A DNA stretch of 64,000 bases from Nepenthes gracilis (GCA_033239525.1 BSYO01000023.1:9986385-10050384), one strand, 5' to 3'; counted from the first letter of the stretch, positions 9,932 to 22,207 are shown. The notes: generated from the letters alone by a model not told the origin. Numbers and translations are program-made.

Positions 9932-11144
9932 TGTTGCGTTTCGGGTTTCGGGGTCCAGTGCAACGCAAGTATTAGGAGTGTAGGGTGTCGAGAAGGGGTG
10001 ATTAAAATCGGATTTTTACGTGGAAAGCCACCCCCTGAATGAGGAGGAAAAACCACGAGGCTCTGGGCCTATGAAAATGCTTCACTATGATTTGAAGTCT
10101 TACAAAGTACAAGTTTTGGGAATTCCTTCCTTATCTCTTGTTAGTGTTTCTCTTCTTTTAAAAGCTCTTTCGTTGGGAAGCTTTGTCACCTTTGTTCCTT
10201 CTTGTTATGAAGAGAGGAAAAAAGGGGCCGAGAGTCTTCTTATTTTCTTATTTGTTCTCCTGGAAAAGCGGAAGAAAAAGGTTCCCTGAAAAGGGGATTT
10301 CACTGGGTATTTATAGAAAAAATCATGCCGTTGGGGAGAGAACACGTGGCAGCTGGCATGTGGCCGAGAGGCTGTCTGCTGTTCTGTTGACCACGCCAAG
10401 CGCATGAGGGAGCCGTCCACTTGCCTTGTTGTCCATGTCAGAAATGATGGCGTGTTCAGGGAAGCACGCTGCTGGCGCCGCTGGTAGGGCCTGAGCATCT
10501 CAGGAACGTAGACTCTAGGTGTCAGTCTTGATTTGATTAGGCGTGTCCTGTGGAGGCGGCGTCCTGCAGTAATTGTATGTTTCTTGAAAATTGGTGAAGT
10601 TGCTTAGTTGGTGCTCTTGGCCGTGTATGAGTTGGTCCTCGTCCTCGTGTGGCATGCATTGTCCCTTTGTGAGTTCGCGAACCCGTTCGAGGGAGGTAGC
10701 TCTTGGACGTTAACTACCCTTTTGGAAGGACTTGAAGGATCTCTGATTCCATGTGAAGGGTCCTTAGGCTTTTTCTTGACTTCTTGGATCATTCTGAAAC
10801 CTGATGGAACCTCTGAGGCTCTCGGACTTCTTCTTCTAATCCTCGTACCTGAGGGCCGGGGTTCACAGACATTTCTCTGGCGTCCTGGACGTCGTCAGCT
10901 GTTTGTGATGTCCTCAAGCCCCTATTGGTTAAAGGGACATCTCGGACTTTTACCGTAACTTTGGCTTTTGGGACACTAGCCCACGTTCTCAGGCTTGTTA
11001 GGCCAGTCTAGTATAAGGGGCTAGCCTGGGTTTTGGGCCTCTTGGGCTGTCCAGTTCTCTTGGTCCGCGGACATATATCTGGGCTTTTCACTTGGGCTCT
11101 TTCTTTGGACCTTGTTTTATGGGCCCCTATATTGGAACCCAACA
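9932..11144 (-). repeat. 5' LTR of E2
   Basis: On the minus strand it begins TGTTGGGTTCCAATATAGG and ends AACGCAACA just before the primer site. Length is 1,213 bp. Only its last 26 bp have a partner in the other LTR. Open frames inside it have no recognisable domain. Confidence 0.85.
10308..10316 (-). promoter_or_regulatory. TATA box of E2 LTR
   Basis: CTATAAATA on the minus strand, about 830 bp from the LTR start and 375 bp before its end, a sensible position for a U3/R boundary. Confidence 0.55.
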
Positions 11145-11149
11145 TATAT

Positions 11150-12289
11150 AATCTTTTCAATTCATCCGAACTAACCTGTGCAAATTAAAAATAGATGACT
11201 ATTGGGTGTTAGTTTGCCTCGGATCTCAACTTGTGGAGCAATCAGCCCAGAGAGCCTTATCAGTTTCATTCCTATTCTGGTTCGAAAGGAGCAATATTAA
11301 AGAACAAATAAATATTAAATCAATGAGATACATCAATATCTCAACATGAATATCTTCCTATTAGTTTATTATTAAATTAATAAAAAGATTTAGATTTGAT
11401 CAGTCTAATATATCAAAAAAAATACTTGATAGTCCTAAAAGAAGGATTATGCAGAGAATATTAACAGAATAGAATAATCGTGTTAAAATAAAATCTAACA
11501 TCCATATAATTGATTATGACTTTGTAAATGCAGCTAATCAGTGATAATCTTTCTCCAATGATAACATTTGGCTCTTATCGTATAAATATTTCAACAATTT
11601 TTATTTATGAGGGATCTGATTTTTATTTGTCTATATGATCAACTCTTGCTCAAGAAAAAGAGAAAATTGAGGAAATACTCTCTCATACTCTCATCAAACA
11701 GCAACTAAAATCTCTGTCTTAACCCTATAAAAAATAAAGGCAAGTTCCTTGATTTCCAAGAAAAAGCCACAGCCAGTCCCTAAGGAAAAAAAAGCCTTGA
11801 TCTTGCTTCGCAGATTTGAACGGTCAATTTGTACAATTAAATAAAATAAACTGTCTAAATTTATTATAATTTTTTTTAAAATTTCTAATATGATCGGATT
11901 TGGACAGTTGGTTTTATCCAACCATACAAATTAACTGTCTAAATCTTTAAGGCAGGATCTTACGTGAATCAAGATTCCTGATCTCCCTACCAAGGGAGAT
12001 GATTTCCGAGGAGAGTACAAATGTCATCCAGTGATAAAATTTAAAGATTCGATAATATGTATCAATTACTGATATTTTTAAGTTTATATTGATTTTAAGT
12101 ATCGAAAGGGATAATTTAGGATTATGATCACTTTATTGGTCCCACTTTAAATGATACTCAATATTTATTTAAGTTATTATTTAAAAATATGATAATAAAA
12201 AATAATGAATAACTATTTAGGTTAGCCAAAATTTCTTGCATCTCTTGAGTCAAACTCGGACAAAGTAGCATCATGCAACGAATCGATAG
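11150..12289. other. Upstream spacer of the PDI gene
   Basis: AT-rich spacer without coding signal. Around 11,820-11,960 the motif AACTGTCTAAAT occurs twice and GGACAGTTGG once, suggesting a degraded small inverted-repeat element, though boundaries were not found. Confidence 0.4.
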
Positions 12290-12308
12290 CCAATAAATGT
12301 GTCCCACG
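12290..12308 (+). promoter_or_regulatory. ER stress response element (ERSE)
   Basis: CCAAT, nine bases, then CCACG: an exact fit to the ERSE consensus CCAAT-N9-CCACG. It lies 245 bp upstream of the PDI start codon. In plants and animals such elements bind NF-Y together with an ER-stress bZIP factor and induce ER folding genes, so the site suits the gene behind it. Binding is inferred. Confidence 0.7.
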
Positions 12309-12552
12309 TAGATCAATAACCTATCACCAAGCGAGTGTAACAATTTCTACGTAGTCGCGCGTGTACAATGTATTCTTAGAAACTCAGCGTTCACGAGTCT
12401 CTCTCTCTCTGTCTCGCTGTTGCTCAGTCGCGCTCTGTTCGAGTACCGAGTCTAGTACCTACTAGCGCGGACGATATCATCAGAGACTTTCTTACCCGGA
12501 GGCTATCTAGCAGCCAAGAGAAGCAGAAATCGAGGGAGGGAGGATTTTTGCA

Positions 12553-15500
12553 ATGGCGTTTAGGGTTTTCATGCTCTCAATTCTCTTGCTTTTTTCTCTA
12601 GTTGCTATCTCCTCTGCTTCCGAAAGTGATGGAGCTGATTCTTCAACAGAGTTCGTTCTTACGCTAGATCAATCCAATTTCTCTGAAATCGTCTCCAAGC
12701 ACGATTTTATCGTTGTCGAGTTTTATGCTCCCTGGTGCGAATTTTCTCCATTTACATGTTTAGCTTAGGATTTACTTCGATTTGGCTGAAGATTGTTATG
12801 CTTGAATTTGTGAGAATTTGTTCCCTTTTTTGTGGAAATTATCTTCATTTAGATTCTTTTGGTGGCTTCTTGTTAATTCACTGTATAATTGAAGTAAGAG
12901 GGATCATGTGACAAAGTCGTCGCGGCTTTTTAGTGCTACAAATAGTAATATTGGTCTGAAAATGTTGTCTGAATTAAGTGATCAAAATGGAGAATTTATG
13001 TTTGACTCTAGGTTACTCAGAAGTTCAATAACATAGGATATTGTTTTTTGGTGGCACTAAGAAAACTAGAGAATTCTAGTTCGATCTAAATTACAGGGTT
13101 CTTGATTACTATATTTTGTTCTCCCTAATAACCAAAGATTACAATTTTCAACTCTAATCTCTTTTGACACATTAGGGAAAAGTATTTCGTCTGGGGATGA
13201 AATTTGTCAGCGTGCTATCTCATCCAGCTGTCGCATTGGAAGTCTATGGTTTGCAATTGCGGGCTCCCTAATTTAGTTGCTATCCATATTTGTTGGGGTT
13301 CAGGTTCAACTTCTAGTTGAAGATTATCGATAAACTGAGTGATAACCTCATGTGAACAAGTTGAACACACGTTTAGATGTGGCTATAACTTTTGTAAGCT
13401 ACATGCTTCCTTTCCATTAGGCACGGTAATGCAATAAGTTTCCAAAGGTGTTTGTTGGACAAAATAAGTACTGAAAACAGAGGCATGCGTGTAACCCATG
13501 TGTGTATGCCCTTTTGTTGGCAAACCACAGAGAAAGAGAGGGCGAGCGTTCCTTCGTTTGGGGGAATACCTGCATTCACTCATATCTCAATTTAGTGGCA
13601 GCATCCACCTGCCTTTTATATTTCATTAGCATTGCTGCATTGACTTACATGAAAATAATTTGGGAAATATGATTTCTCTTGTTGAGGTGGTCAATCTTGT
13701 TTCTCTGGTATTCATGGTTTTGATGCTTTATCGACTTTATTATAGGTGTGGCCACTGCAAGAAACTTGCCCCAGAGGTACTTCTTTTTCTTTTCAATATT
13801 CTAGATAGAATTTTCCCTAATGCTTTAGATATGGAGCATATGGTCCAAATTAGCTGACTGCAATACTTTTATATCTTTGGAAAATTGTGTAGTATGAGAA
13901 AGCTGCATCAGTATTGAGCAGTCACGATCCTCCTATCGCCCTAGCAAAAGTTGATGCTAATGATGAGTTAAACAGAGAGCTTGCCTCCAACTATGAGGTC
14001 AAGGGTTTTCCTACACTGAAGATCCTGAGAGATGGAGGAAAAACTGTGGAAGATTACAAAGGTCCCCGTGATGCAGAGGGTATTGTTGCTTATTTAAAGA
14101 AACAAAGTGGCCCTGCATCAGTTGAAATTAGATCTGCTGAAGATGCCACCAATTTTATTGGGGACAACAGAGTAGTTATTGTGAGTTATCTGACTTCTTT
14201 TTTTCCCCATCTACATGTTCCTTTCAGCGCTAGGCTTTCCAAAGTTTTTGACCTTGCAAGCAGGTTGGAATCTTCCCTGAATTTTCTGGTGAGGAGTTCA
14301 TCAACTTCACAGCTTTGGCTGAAAAGTTACGCTCTGACTATGAATTTGGTCATACTTTGGATGCCAAGCTTCTTCCGCGTGGTGAATTGTCAGTGACAAA
14401 GCCCACTATCAGGTTGTTCAAGCCCTTCGATGAGCTGTTTGTTGACTTCCAGGTGTAAAATGGTTCACATCTCTTATTTGTCTTTTGTCTGTATTTTTGT
14501 TTTTTGCGTGCTGTTCTATGCAAAAACATATAGCTAATATATTGGAGCAACATGCATGCAGGATTTTCATGTAGATGCTCTTGGGAAGTTTGTTGAAGAA
14601 TCCAGCATGCCTACTGTGACTGTTTATAACAAGGATCCTAGCAACCATCCTTATGTTATTAAATTCTTTAACAGTCCCAATGCTAAGGTACTAAACTAGC
14701 TTCTTTTCTTGTACATAAAATGATGGTTCTACCACGTCCATTTAATGGTAATTTACCTTACTGATCATCAAATAACCAAAAAAAAAAAAAAAGCAGTACA
14801 AATACTAGCTTTTAACTCTTTCACCTTGATAAAAATTGCTCATATGAGTGAACCTGTTGCTTTTTCGTTTATTATATTTGTTGGATTGTGGCAACCATTA
14901 GTTACATAATTTCCCTAAATAAAATCTTGATGTTAAATTTCTATCTTTAATGGCCCATCACCCCTTGGAGAAATAGGAAGGCCTTCATTAGTCACTTTCC
15001 TTCCTTCGAGGAAAGTTAACTATCTGAAGTGAGAGTTGTAAATATCCCCTGTTTCTATGAATCTGATGACAACTGTTTGTTTTGCCACACTTCTTAGATT
15101 TGTTGATCTAATTGATATGAATGATATATTATCTCCTTAGTTTTGCATGTGGATCATTTAGATTTTGTACAAAACTGGGGAAAGATAATCCTCTCTAAAA
15201 ATTGAACTCTTGACTTCTAATGTTTAGGTCAGAATGATAAGATCTTATAACAAGGCCTTGAATGCGATAGGCTTAAAGTTGGAATTCCCTTTTTTATATT
15301 ATCTTTTCAGCTTGCTGTCATCATGTTTGTACCGTTTTTGTTGGATAGTTATTAACTGTGCGTGTAGTCATTATGTGTTTCTTTTACTGAACTCCTTGTT
15401 TACGCAACTTTGTCATTTGTTCTGGGATGACTGTGCTCACTGCTGGAAAAAAAAAAAAAAATCCTTTTTTTCTTTACTGCGATTAAGCACCCATTGCTTT

Positions 15501-17856
15501 GTACTATAACCCCTAATTGGCTTTCCCTGTATTCATTTTGGATCTCATCAACTGACCTTTGAAAGTATTTGCCTGCTGGTGCTTATTTGTGTTACACTGG
15601 AAAAAGAGTATTGTTCTCCCTGTCCCTCCGAAAAGATGAGATAGCTAAATTTGAGTTCTTACATTTTATAATCTGTTCAATATTTCCTCACAAGTGACTC
15701 TGGATTGGGTAGGCCATGTTGTTTATGAACTTCAGTGATGAGAATGATCCTTATAAAACAAAGTATCATGAAGTTGCCAAGGAATATAAAGGGAAGGGCA
15801 TAAGCTTTCTGCTAGGAGATATTGATGCTAGTCAGGGTGCCTTCCAGGTGAATTGGCTTTCTTTTACTCTCTTTTCTGTTGTGCCTTTCTAAGAGTTTGT
15901 GTTTTGACATTAGATTGTCTGTCTACTTGGATGAACAGTTCTTTGGATTGAAAGAGGATCAGGTTCCACTCATTGTCATCCAGTCCAATGATGGACAGAA
16001 ATATCTTAAACCAAATTTGGAGCTTGACCATATTGCATCATGGATAAAGGAATTTAAGGTGATGCTTGGTTAATCATATAGATTTGTATTAACAGGGATA
16101 AAGGACTATGTGGTTTTTGTATTGCCCCGTTTTGATCTTTTACCTTTTTGTCTTCTTTGTTAAGTATGCATGCATGTGCCACTGCAGTGGATTGGAGCTA
16201 TTGAGGGGCGGTTGGGGGAGGGAGAGACACTTAAATGTCTCTTAACAAATCTGCTCTGCTGCAGGACGGCAATGTGCTCCCATTCGTAAAGTCTGAACCT
16301 ATCCCTGCGACTAACAACGAACCTGTTAAGATTGTTGTTGCTGACACTCTTCAGGAGATGGTTTTCAACTCTGAGAAAAATGGTAAGAATTGGTGCATGC
16401 ATTTGTGTTTCTAGTTGCTTATTGCAATTTTTTTTGTCATGATGATAGTCTTTTATCTGTTACAGTTCTTTTGGAATTTTACGCTCCCTGGTGCGGACAT
16501 TGCAAAAATTTGGCTCCAATTTTAGATGAAGTTGCTGTTTCATTTGAAAATGATACAGATGTGGTCATTGCGAAGCTGGTAAGTTGCTTGTCTTGATTTT
16601 TTAGAATTTTAATTTTTTAAAGCATACTATTTAAGACTGACAAGTATATTTGCTTTTTTATACATTTATGTGATGAATGAATTAATGCTAAGGAAAAATG
16701 ATATAGCTTCTTGCCTTGGCCACCATTTCAATCTTGTACAAGTGTCATTCACTGCATTGAATTTTTTTGGCTAACGATTGTATGATTATTTAGGTCAGTG
16801 GATAAAAATAAGTATTTTCTTGTGATCAATTTAGATATTGGCAGATATTATGAATATCAGCCTATATATTAGTATTGGTCCCCAAATATTGATATTCTAA
16901 TATTTTGATGATATCGCGATATGTTGTTGTATTATTAATATATCCGATATTTAGTCGATGTATCGGTTGATATGACCTTGTCAGCATATAATTTTAAAAC
17001 TATTTTTATTCGATATATTTAATACCGATATATATTGTCTAATATATCTAATATCAATATTGTAGTTAATGATTTGATATCGATATTTTCATCCATATAT
17101 ACTTAAGTTAATGTAATTTTTTGTTTTGAACTTTTGTGGTAAAGTTTTCAGGGAACAAATTGATATTTTCTAACATCTTGAAATATTGTTCATTTTGTCA
17201 GTTGCATTGGAGAAAAGATGTCAGTCAGAGAATATGTGTTGATTCATGTTGTTTTCTTGTTGAAACAAATGGGTATGGGATTTTTGTGTGTTGTGTTTCA
17301 CAGACATTTTTTAATGATTTTTCTCAATTCGGAGCCTGCAATGCAGGAAAGCTTTAGACATTATTTGGGTCACTGGTTGTGACTCATGAGTCATAAAGGA
17401 TTCACCCATTGCACTTAAACTGAAATTTGTGCTAATTTAACAGAAAATAAAAAGGATTCATAGGTTATTAGGAGAGTGAATAAGGAAAGAACTGCTTTCT
17501 GGTGTTGACAACTCATCTAGGTTGGCTTACTAATGCATTGTGTTCTTAATTTCTTGTTTCAAATACTAAGAATTGAGATGATTATTTGCATTTATTTTAT
17601 TTGTATTTTAATATATATAGGTATTAGGTTTATATTTTTTTGATATTTGTGCAATTCCTAACCACAGGATGCTACTGCAAATGATATTCCACAAGATACT
17701 TTTGAGGTTAAAGGGTATCCAACTTTGTATTTTAGATCTTCAAGTGGAAATATAGTGCAGTATGATGGAGAGCGGACTAAGGAGGACATCATCGATTTCA
17801 TTCACAAGAATAGGGATCAAATATCGTCGCAATCTTCACCTAAGGAGGAACTTTGA
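12553..17856 (+). CDS. PDIL1: Protein disulfide isomerase, PDIL1 type (a-b-b'-a')
   Basis: Catalyses formation, breakage and reshuffling of disulfides in proteins folding in the ER lumen. Ten exons with GT/AG introns join in frame: 12553-12734, 13746-13776, 13893-14180, 14264-14452, 14562-14687, 15713-15847, 15939-16058, 16265-16382, 16466-16578, 17668-17856, giving 496 residues, the usual size. Residues 1-23 are a signal peptide (hydrophobic core [12 protein letters not shown]). Domain a has [14 protein letters not shown] (CGHC at 62-65, split by intron 1 within the Trp codon). Domains b and b' follow, then a' with [14 protein letters not shown] (CGHC 406-409). The C-terminus is SSPKEEL, a KDEL-like ER retrieval signal. 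The leader near 12,397-12,450 is CT-rich. No frameshift or missing catalytic residue was seen. The a-b-b'-a' layout fits PDIL1; which paralogue is not decided. Confidence 0.96.
16840..17105. repeat. ATATCGG-type repeat in PDI intron 9
   Basis: A run rich in GATATCG, CCGATAT and TATATCGG variants inside the last intron. Similar sequence recurs at about 25,640-25,750. It looks like an old dispersed repeat; ends and family were not determined. Confidence 0.4.
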
Positions 17857-17861
17857 TTTTG

Positions 17862-18298
17862 GTAAATACTGTCCTCATTCATTAGGAGGATGTTTGGTTC
17901 ACTACCTTTGCTTACAAGGAAAAAAATAATTCTTATCTATTATCATTTTAAGTTCGGATCAGGTCCACATTTTTGTCTTCCCTACTAAGTAGGACAAGAT
18001 TACTGTCATGTCTACTTTGAGAAATTCATCCTCATTTGCTTTATTAATTAGTGACATACCTGGTATGTTGAAGATTATTGGAATGATTTCTTTTCTTTTT
18101 TTTTTTAAAGTGGGGGAGACTGATGTTGGACAAGTGGCAGAAGACTTTACATACCTTTTTTTTTTCATTATGTTTTCAATTTTTTTTTTCATATAGGAAA
18201 CGATATCAATGAATTTTCAGGTTCTATAGGCCATTACTTTTCTTAATTTTAGCGGAATTATTATTTCCATATGCATTATTTGCTTCTATATTTTGCAG
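17862..18298 (+). other. Possible intron in the PDI 3' UTR
   Basis: A donor TTTTG/GTAAAT lies five bases after the stop codon, and a pyrimidine-rich acceptor TTTTGCAG/GC lies at 18,298. The sequence between is AT-rich with T runs like the other introns. Splicing is only inferred. A short spacer from stop to donor would not trigger nonsense decay by the usual distance rule. Confidence 0.35.
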
Positions 18299-19566
18299 GC
18301 AATTTACCTGATTTTGGTTATCTTTGTGATTGTATGACATCCTGGCATTTTTCTGACTCTCCTTTTCACCTTCTATATGAATTTAATTTTAGCATTCCGT
18401 AGCCTCAAATGAGCTAAATCCATTGTTGTCTGACATGCTTCCCTCAAATCTGTTACCTATATTTCTTCCAGCATTTCTTCATATTGGTGTCTTATAAATC
18501 CATGCCCAATTAATACCAAATCTGGACTTGATTATAAATATGAGTTCCATGAACAGCACCTAATAACGTGAACAGTGATCCTCACTTCTGAAGTCAAGAG
18601 CTAAGCACTTCTCAGGTGAATTAATTGGTGGGCAAACCTAAATTAAGCAAGCCACCTATGGTGCGTCTTTAAAACTCAAGGCCTCCAAATGAAGACATTC
18701 CAGTGGTTTGGATTTGATAAAAAATTTGCAGAATCCACAGAAATTCTCAACATTCACACATCCAGCTTTCTTTATTTGTGCATGTAACCCAAATTTTGTT
18801 AACTGTAGTGTGTAGTACCAACTTTAACTATTTTTGATTGTGTGTGTGTATGTACACAAATATATACACACACACACACTCACACATATATATATATAGA
18901 AATATATACACATGTATGTATGTATGGATGGATGGATGGAGTTTGATTTGTGTAATAGTATAGTATGCACTTATTGGACAAAGATGGTATGATTATTGAG
19001 GATGTGGAGTGTGCAGTGGAGCTCTGCATATCCCGGCAAAGGTGGAGATGGACCTCTAATCTGATCCACTTCCTGGAGGTAAACAAAAGTGTTCTGGAAA
19101 AGTTTACCATCTGGATTGGAGGTGTCCGTATCTGACACTGTACATAGCCTCCCTTTCCTCCTTTTTTGATCAGTGAGATCAGACTTTAGAATATTCAATG
19201 CAGTCCACGAGTAGGGCTAGAATGTACCCAGCTTTCTCTTGCAACACAGATGGTCCGGTTTCAGTGTTTCGATTTATAGAGTAAACTTATCATTGCACCA
19301 AAGCTTATATTCTGAAAAAATTTCAATGCTATTCTCTTCAAAAGATGGGGGGCATCACCCAGTTATAAGTTTGCTTCTTCTTTTCCAATAGGCCAAAATG
19401 ATTTTATGACAATCAACGGCGAATGAATCAGCTTATGAAACCTTCATCTCTCAGTACCTGTCTTTCCACACCTTTCTTCAGAAATCACAATGCCATGCTT
19501 CTCAAACTTAATAACTTAATAGAACAGTAATGTCTTGCTGTCAATTTCGGTTGATCGCTGAATGTC
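18299..19566. other. PDI downstream region, non-coding
   Basis: No protein family recognised. The first part may be PDI 3' UTR. The 19,200-19,566 part could be the 3' UTR of a minus-strand gene ending at 19,567. Confidence 0.35.
18841..18942. repeat. Compound microsatellite (TG/CA/TA/ATGG)
   Basis: Adjacent short runs of TG, AC, TA, TATG and TGGA units over about 100 bp. It is likely to be length-polymorphic. Confidence 0.9.
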
Positions 19567-19694
19567 TCACCAGCCGTAAAATCCGTTGGAGTCCTTGATC
19601 ATGACTGCAATGGGCGAATCTGCGATGGCCTGCTTTGTTGGATGGTGGGAAGACTGCCAAGAGAGATCAAAATCATCCGAGTCTCCTAGAGACT
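19567..19694 (-). pseudogene. Candidate terminal coding exon, unknown gene
   Basis: On the minus strand an acceptor GATCAG at 19,695-19,700 is followed by 42 codons ending in TGA. The reading has protein-like composition, with SDDFDLSWQSSHHPTKQAIA then AVMIKDSNGFYGW. The other frames have more stops. No upstream exon was found between 19,700 and the TRIM element at 20,785, so this may be a gene relic, a gene with a long disrupted intron, or a chance frame. The family was not recognised. Confidence 0.3.
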
Positions 19695-19700
19695 CTGATC

Positions 19701-20779
19701 AAATAAAGAGAATCAGTGGGTGGGATTGAGCGGGGGGAGATGCCCTATGATCTGCCAAAATGCATATCTTTTTTGTTGCCTCAAAGGTTTGAAATTTTTA
19801 ATTGAAATGGGTCTGTAGATTTGTACATTTATTCTCTTGAATAATATGCTATTTGTCCATTTGCATTTCTTTGAGAATGGGCTCATTTATCTGTGCAATA
19901 CAACTACTATGGGCTGGTTAATTAACAGAGGTAAATCAATCTTGTATCCAACTTGGTGTTGTTTAGTAAATTTTTCATCTTGAGGAATTATATTTTTGGT
20001 GGGTGAATCAATTTTGAGTCCAACTTGTTTTTTATTATTTTATTTTTAAATTTTTTTATGGATTGATGACTAAAATTTTTGGGGGTGGCTTGGGGTGGGT
20101 TGCGGTGGTGGTCTGTAGTTTCCTTTGGGGCCAGGTTTCAGATCAGTTTCCATGGCTTAAAAAAGCATATGGGGAAATGGCCTCTATTTCGTGGCGGAAT
20201 TGACCTATACTCTCTATGAAATGGCTTAATTCATAGAACTGAAACTTGTTCTCTGTATAGTTTGGACTAGGTAAAGCTTTTTCGTGGGAGTCACCCAAAG
20301 AACATGCAAAATACCCTTACTACATATTTTACCCGTATAATTCCTCTTCTCCCTCCCCATTTCTCTCTCTCTCTCTCCCTTCTCGGTATTTCAACTTGGC
20401 CCAAGCTTTCCCTATTACTTCGTCACAAATTCCAGTGTTTCATTTCACATCCAAAAAATCCCAGATTTTTTTGGTAACAATTGTTATTTTTCTCAGTTTT
20501 ATTGTCCCAGTTTTCATTTGTGTTATTTTAGGAAAATGAGTAATGTTTCACCCGTAACATATTTATAATTTGTTGAAACCCAACAAAGTCATTTCACATA
20601 GCCAGTTATGATCATTGCATTATACTGCTGCAAACATTATATTACATTAGTTTCTTACACTGAGTTAGATTTTAGAGGACCATTACATACCACCACCGAA
20701 ATCCTGTTAATGGTATTTGCTCCATAAGTTGCTGATATTCTTGATTGCAGCTGAAAGCTTTTCAAGAAATATGATGAGG
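19701..20779. other. Spacer, no gene established
   Basis: Mostly AT-rich. A CT-rich stretch (20,340-20,390) resembles a plant gene leader. An acceptor-like TTGATTGCAG at 20,742-20,751 is followed by a short frame that stops within about 25 bases, just before the TRIM insertion. No complete gene could be built. Confidence 0.35.
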
Positions 20780-20784
20780 ACATT

Positions 20785-21232
20785 AGATGCGAACATTATG
20801 AATGAAGAGATTTGATTTGATTTTTATTTAGAAGAGATTTGATTTTATTATTTATTTAACTTTTTTTCTAAATTAGAAGAGATTTGATTTTATTTTCAAA
20901 TTAATAGAGTTTGATTTTATTTGATTAGTAAATATTTTATTTGATATTATTATTATTTTATTTTAGGAAGTTATGTCATTTAGTTAGAAAATTATATTTA
21001 TTTTTAAATTATCTTAGAATTAGGATTACTCTATATAAGAATCTTAAACTTTATTATTTGAGGCATGTTTGATGAATTGAATGAAATATTAAGTGATTGT
21101 GCTTTCCTTTCCCTATCCCTCTTGGTCTCATTTCTTTTTGCTCTCTACCCCCTTCTCTGATCTCTGTACTTTCTCTGTCTTTCATCCTTATGTTCTCCTT
21201 CCCCTCCCTTACTTCCCCTCTTCCTTACGTCA
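20785..21232 (+). repeat. 5' LTR of TRIM-like element
   Basis: 448 bp, AT-rich with repeated GAGATTTGATTTTATT, a TATATAAG motif near 21,032, and a CT-rich end. Clearly matches 21647-22073 with moderate divergence. Confidence 0.85.
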
Positions 21233-21236
21233 AATT

Positions 21237-21247
21237 TGGTATCAGAG
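21237..21247 (+). other. Primer-binding site of TRIM-like element
   Basis: TGGTATCAGAG, complementary to the 3' end of plant initiator Met-tRNA, as in most plant copia elements and TRIMs. Confidence 0.8.
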
Positions 21248-21646
21248 AAGATTCCCATTTCCTGCACTAAATTATGATTGTCTTTATTTTCTCTTGTTCC
21301 TTTTGCTTCTCACCTCACTTTGTTCCCTTTCCGTTCACCCTTTCTCCTCTCCTGCCTTACCCTCGCCACCCCTTCCCTGCATCACAAAGGATCTAAAATC
21401 AACCATTAGCTAGAACTATTATTGTGAGTAGAATGGTCATGTCTACATCACATACTCGACATTGTGTGCTCATTTCATTAGATAGGGGTACAAACAGATG
21501 TGCAGATTGACAGATGTATGGGGTGATAGAGTAGTGCCAGAAGTGTCAGCTTATCCTGAGGATTACGTAGCCACTCATCTTGTGGTTAGAAAATTGACTA
21601 CAGAAATTTTATTCGGCGGGGGCAAGTCCCAACACCCCGGAAGAAT

Positions 21647-22073
21647 TGATGCGGATATTATAAATGAAGAGATTTGATTTTATTTCCTATTTGATTTTAT
21701 TTTCAAATTAGAAGAGATTTGATTTTATCTCCCATTTGATCATTTCTAAATTAGTAGAGTTTAATTTTATTTGATTAGTAAAGATTTGGTTTGATTTGAT
21801 TTTTTTATTTAAGAAAGTTATGTCATATTTAGTTAGGAAATTATATTTATTTCTAAATTATCCTATGATTAGAGTTTCTTTATATGAGGACCCTAAACTC
21901 TATTGTTTGACATATGGTTGATTAATTGAATGAAATATTGAGTGATTGTATTTTCTTTCTCCTCTCCCTCTTGGTCTCCTCTCTTTCTAGTCTCTACCCA
22001 TTTCTCTGATCTTTATTCTCCCTCTGTTTCTTTTTTTTCTGTTTTCCTTCCCCTCCCCTCCTTCCCTGCATCA
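21647..22073 (+). repeat. 3' LTR of TRIM-like element
   Basis: 427 bp, starts TGATGCGGATATTATAAATG and ends CCTGCATCA before the ACATT duplication. Confidence 0.85.
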
Positions 22074-22207
22074 ACATTCCAGGCGTTTGATTTATCACTT
22101 TATTTTATTAGATAGCTTCCATATTGTGTCATATCTTGATGTTTTTGAAATTTTATAGTTTTTGTAATATTTACAATACTTATGGAATGTTCTATTTTTT
22201 TCCATCA

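Larger units (their letters stand above)
8372..11144 (-). mobile_element. E2: truncated gypsy (Tat-type) element
   Basis: A minus-strand element flanked by TATAT (8367-8371 and 11145-11149). Read on the minus strand it consists of a 1,213-bp LTR, a perfect primer site, a gag-like ORF, a hairpin array, and only the last ~26 bp of the 3' LTR. Protease, RT and integrase are absent. The left end still carries the terminal TGTTGCGTT and the duplication, so the outer boundary is original and the loss is internal. The hairpin array and primer site tie it to E1, G1 and G2. The duplication is AT-only and sits in AT-rich DNA, so alone it would be weak, but it agrees with the LTR ends. Confidence 0.85.
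20785..22073 (+). mobile_element. TRIM-like miniature LTR retrotransposon
   Basis: A 1,289-bp element with two LTRs and a 414-bp interior, flanked by the duplication ACATT (20780-20784 and 22074-22078). The first base of the left LTR is mutated (AGATGCG against TGATGCG). A primer site TGGTATCAGAG, the plant initiator-Met type, sits two to four bases after the left LTR. The interior has no coding capacity. The size and layout fit terminal-repeat retrotransposons in miniature; a larger element with an internal deletion is the alternative. Confidence 0.85.

Noticed and set aside
20048..20160. Minus-strand frame with GNYRPPPQPTPSHPQ
   Set aside because: Short, low-complexity and with no convincing splice sites; could not be joined to the exon at 19,567.
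21093..21413. Plus-strand 106-codon frame across the TRIM LTR end
   Set aside because: CT-rich LTR sequence gives a Ser/Leu/Phe-biased frame. It crosses the primer site and has no domain.
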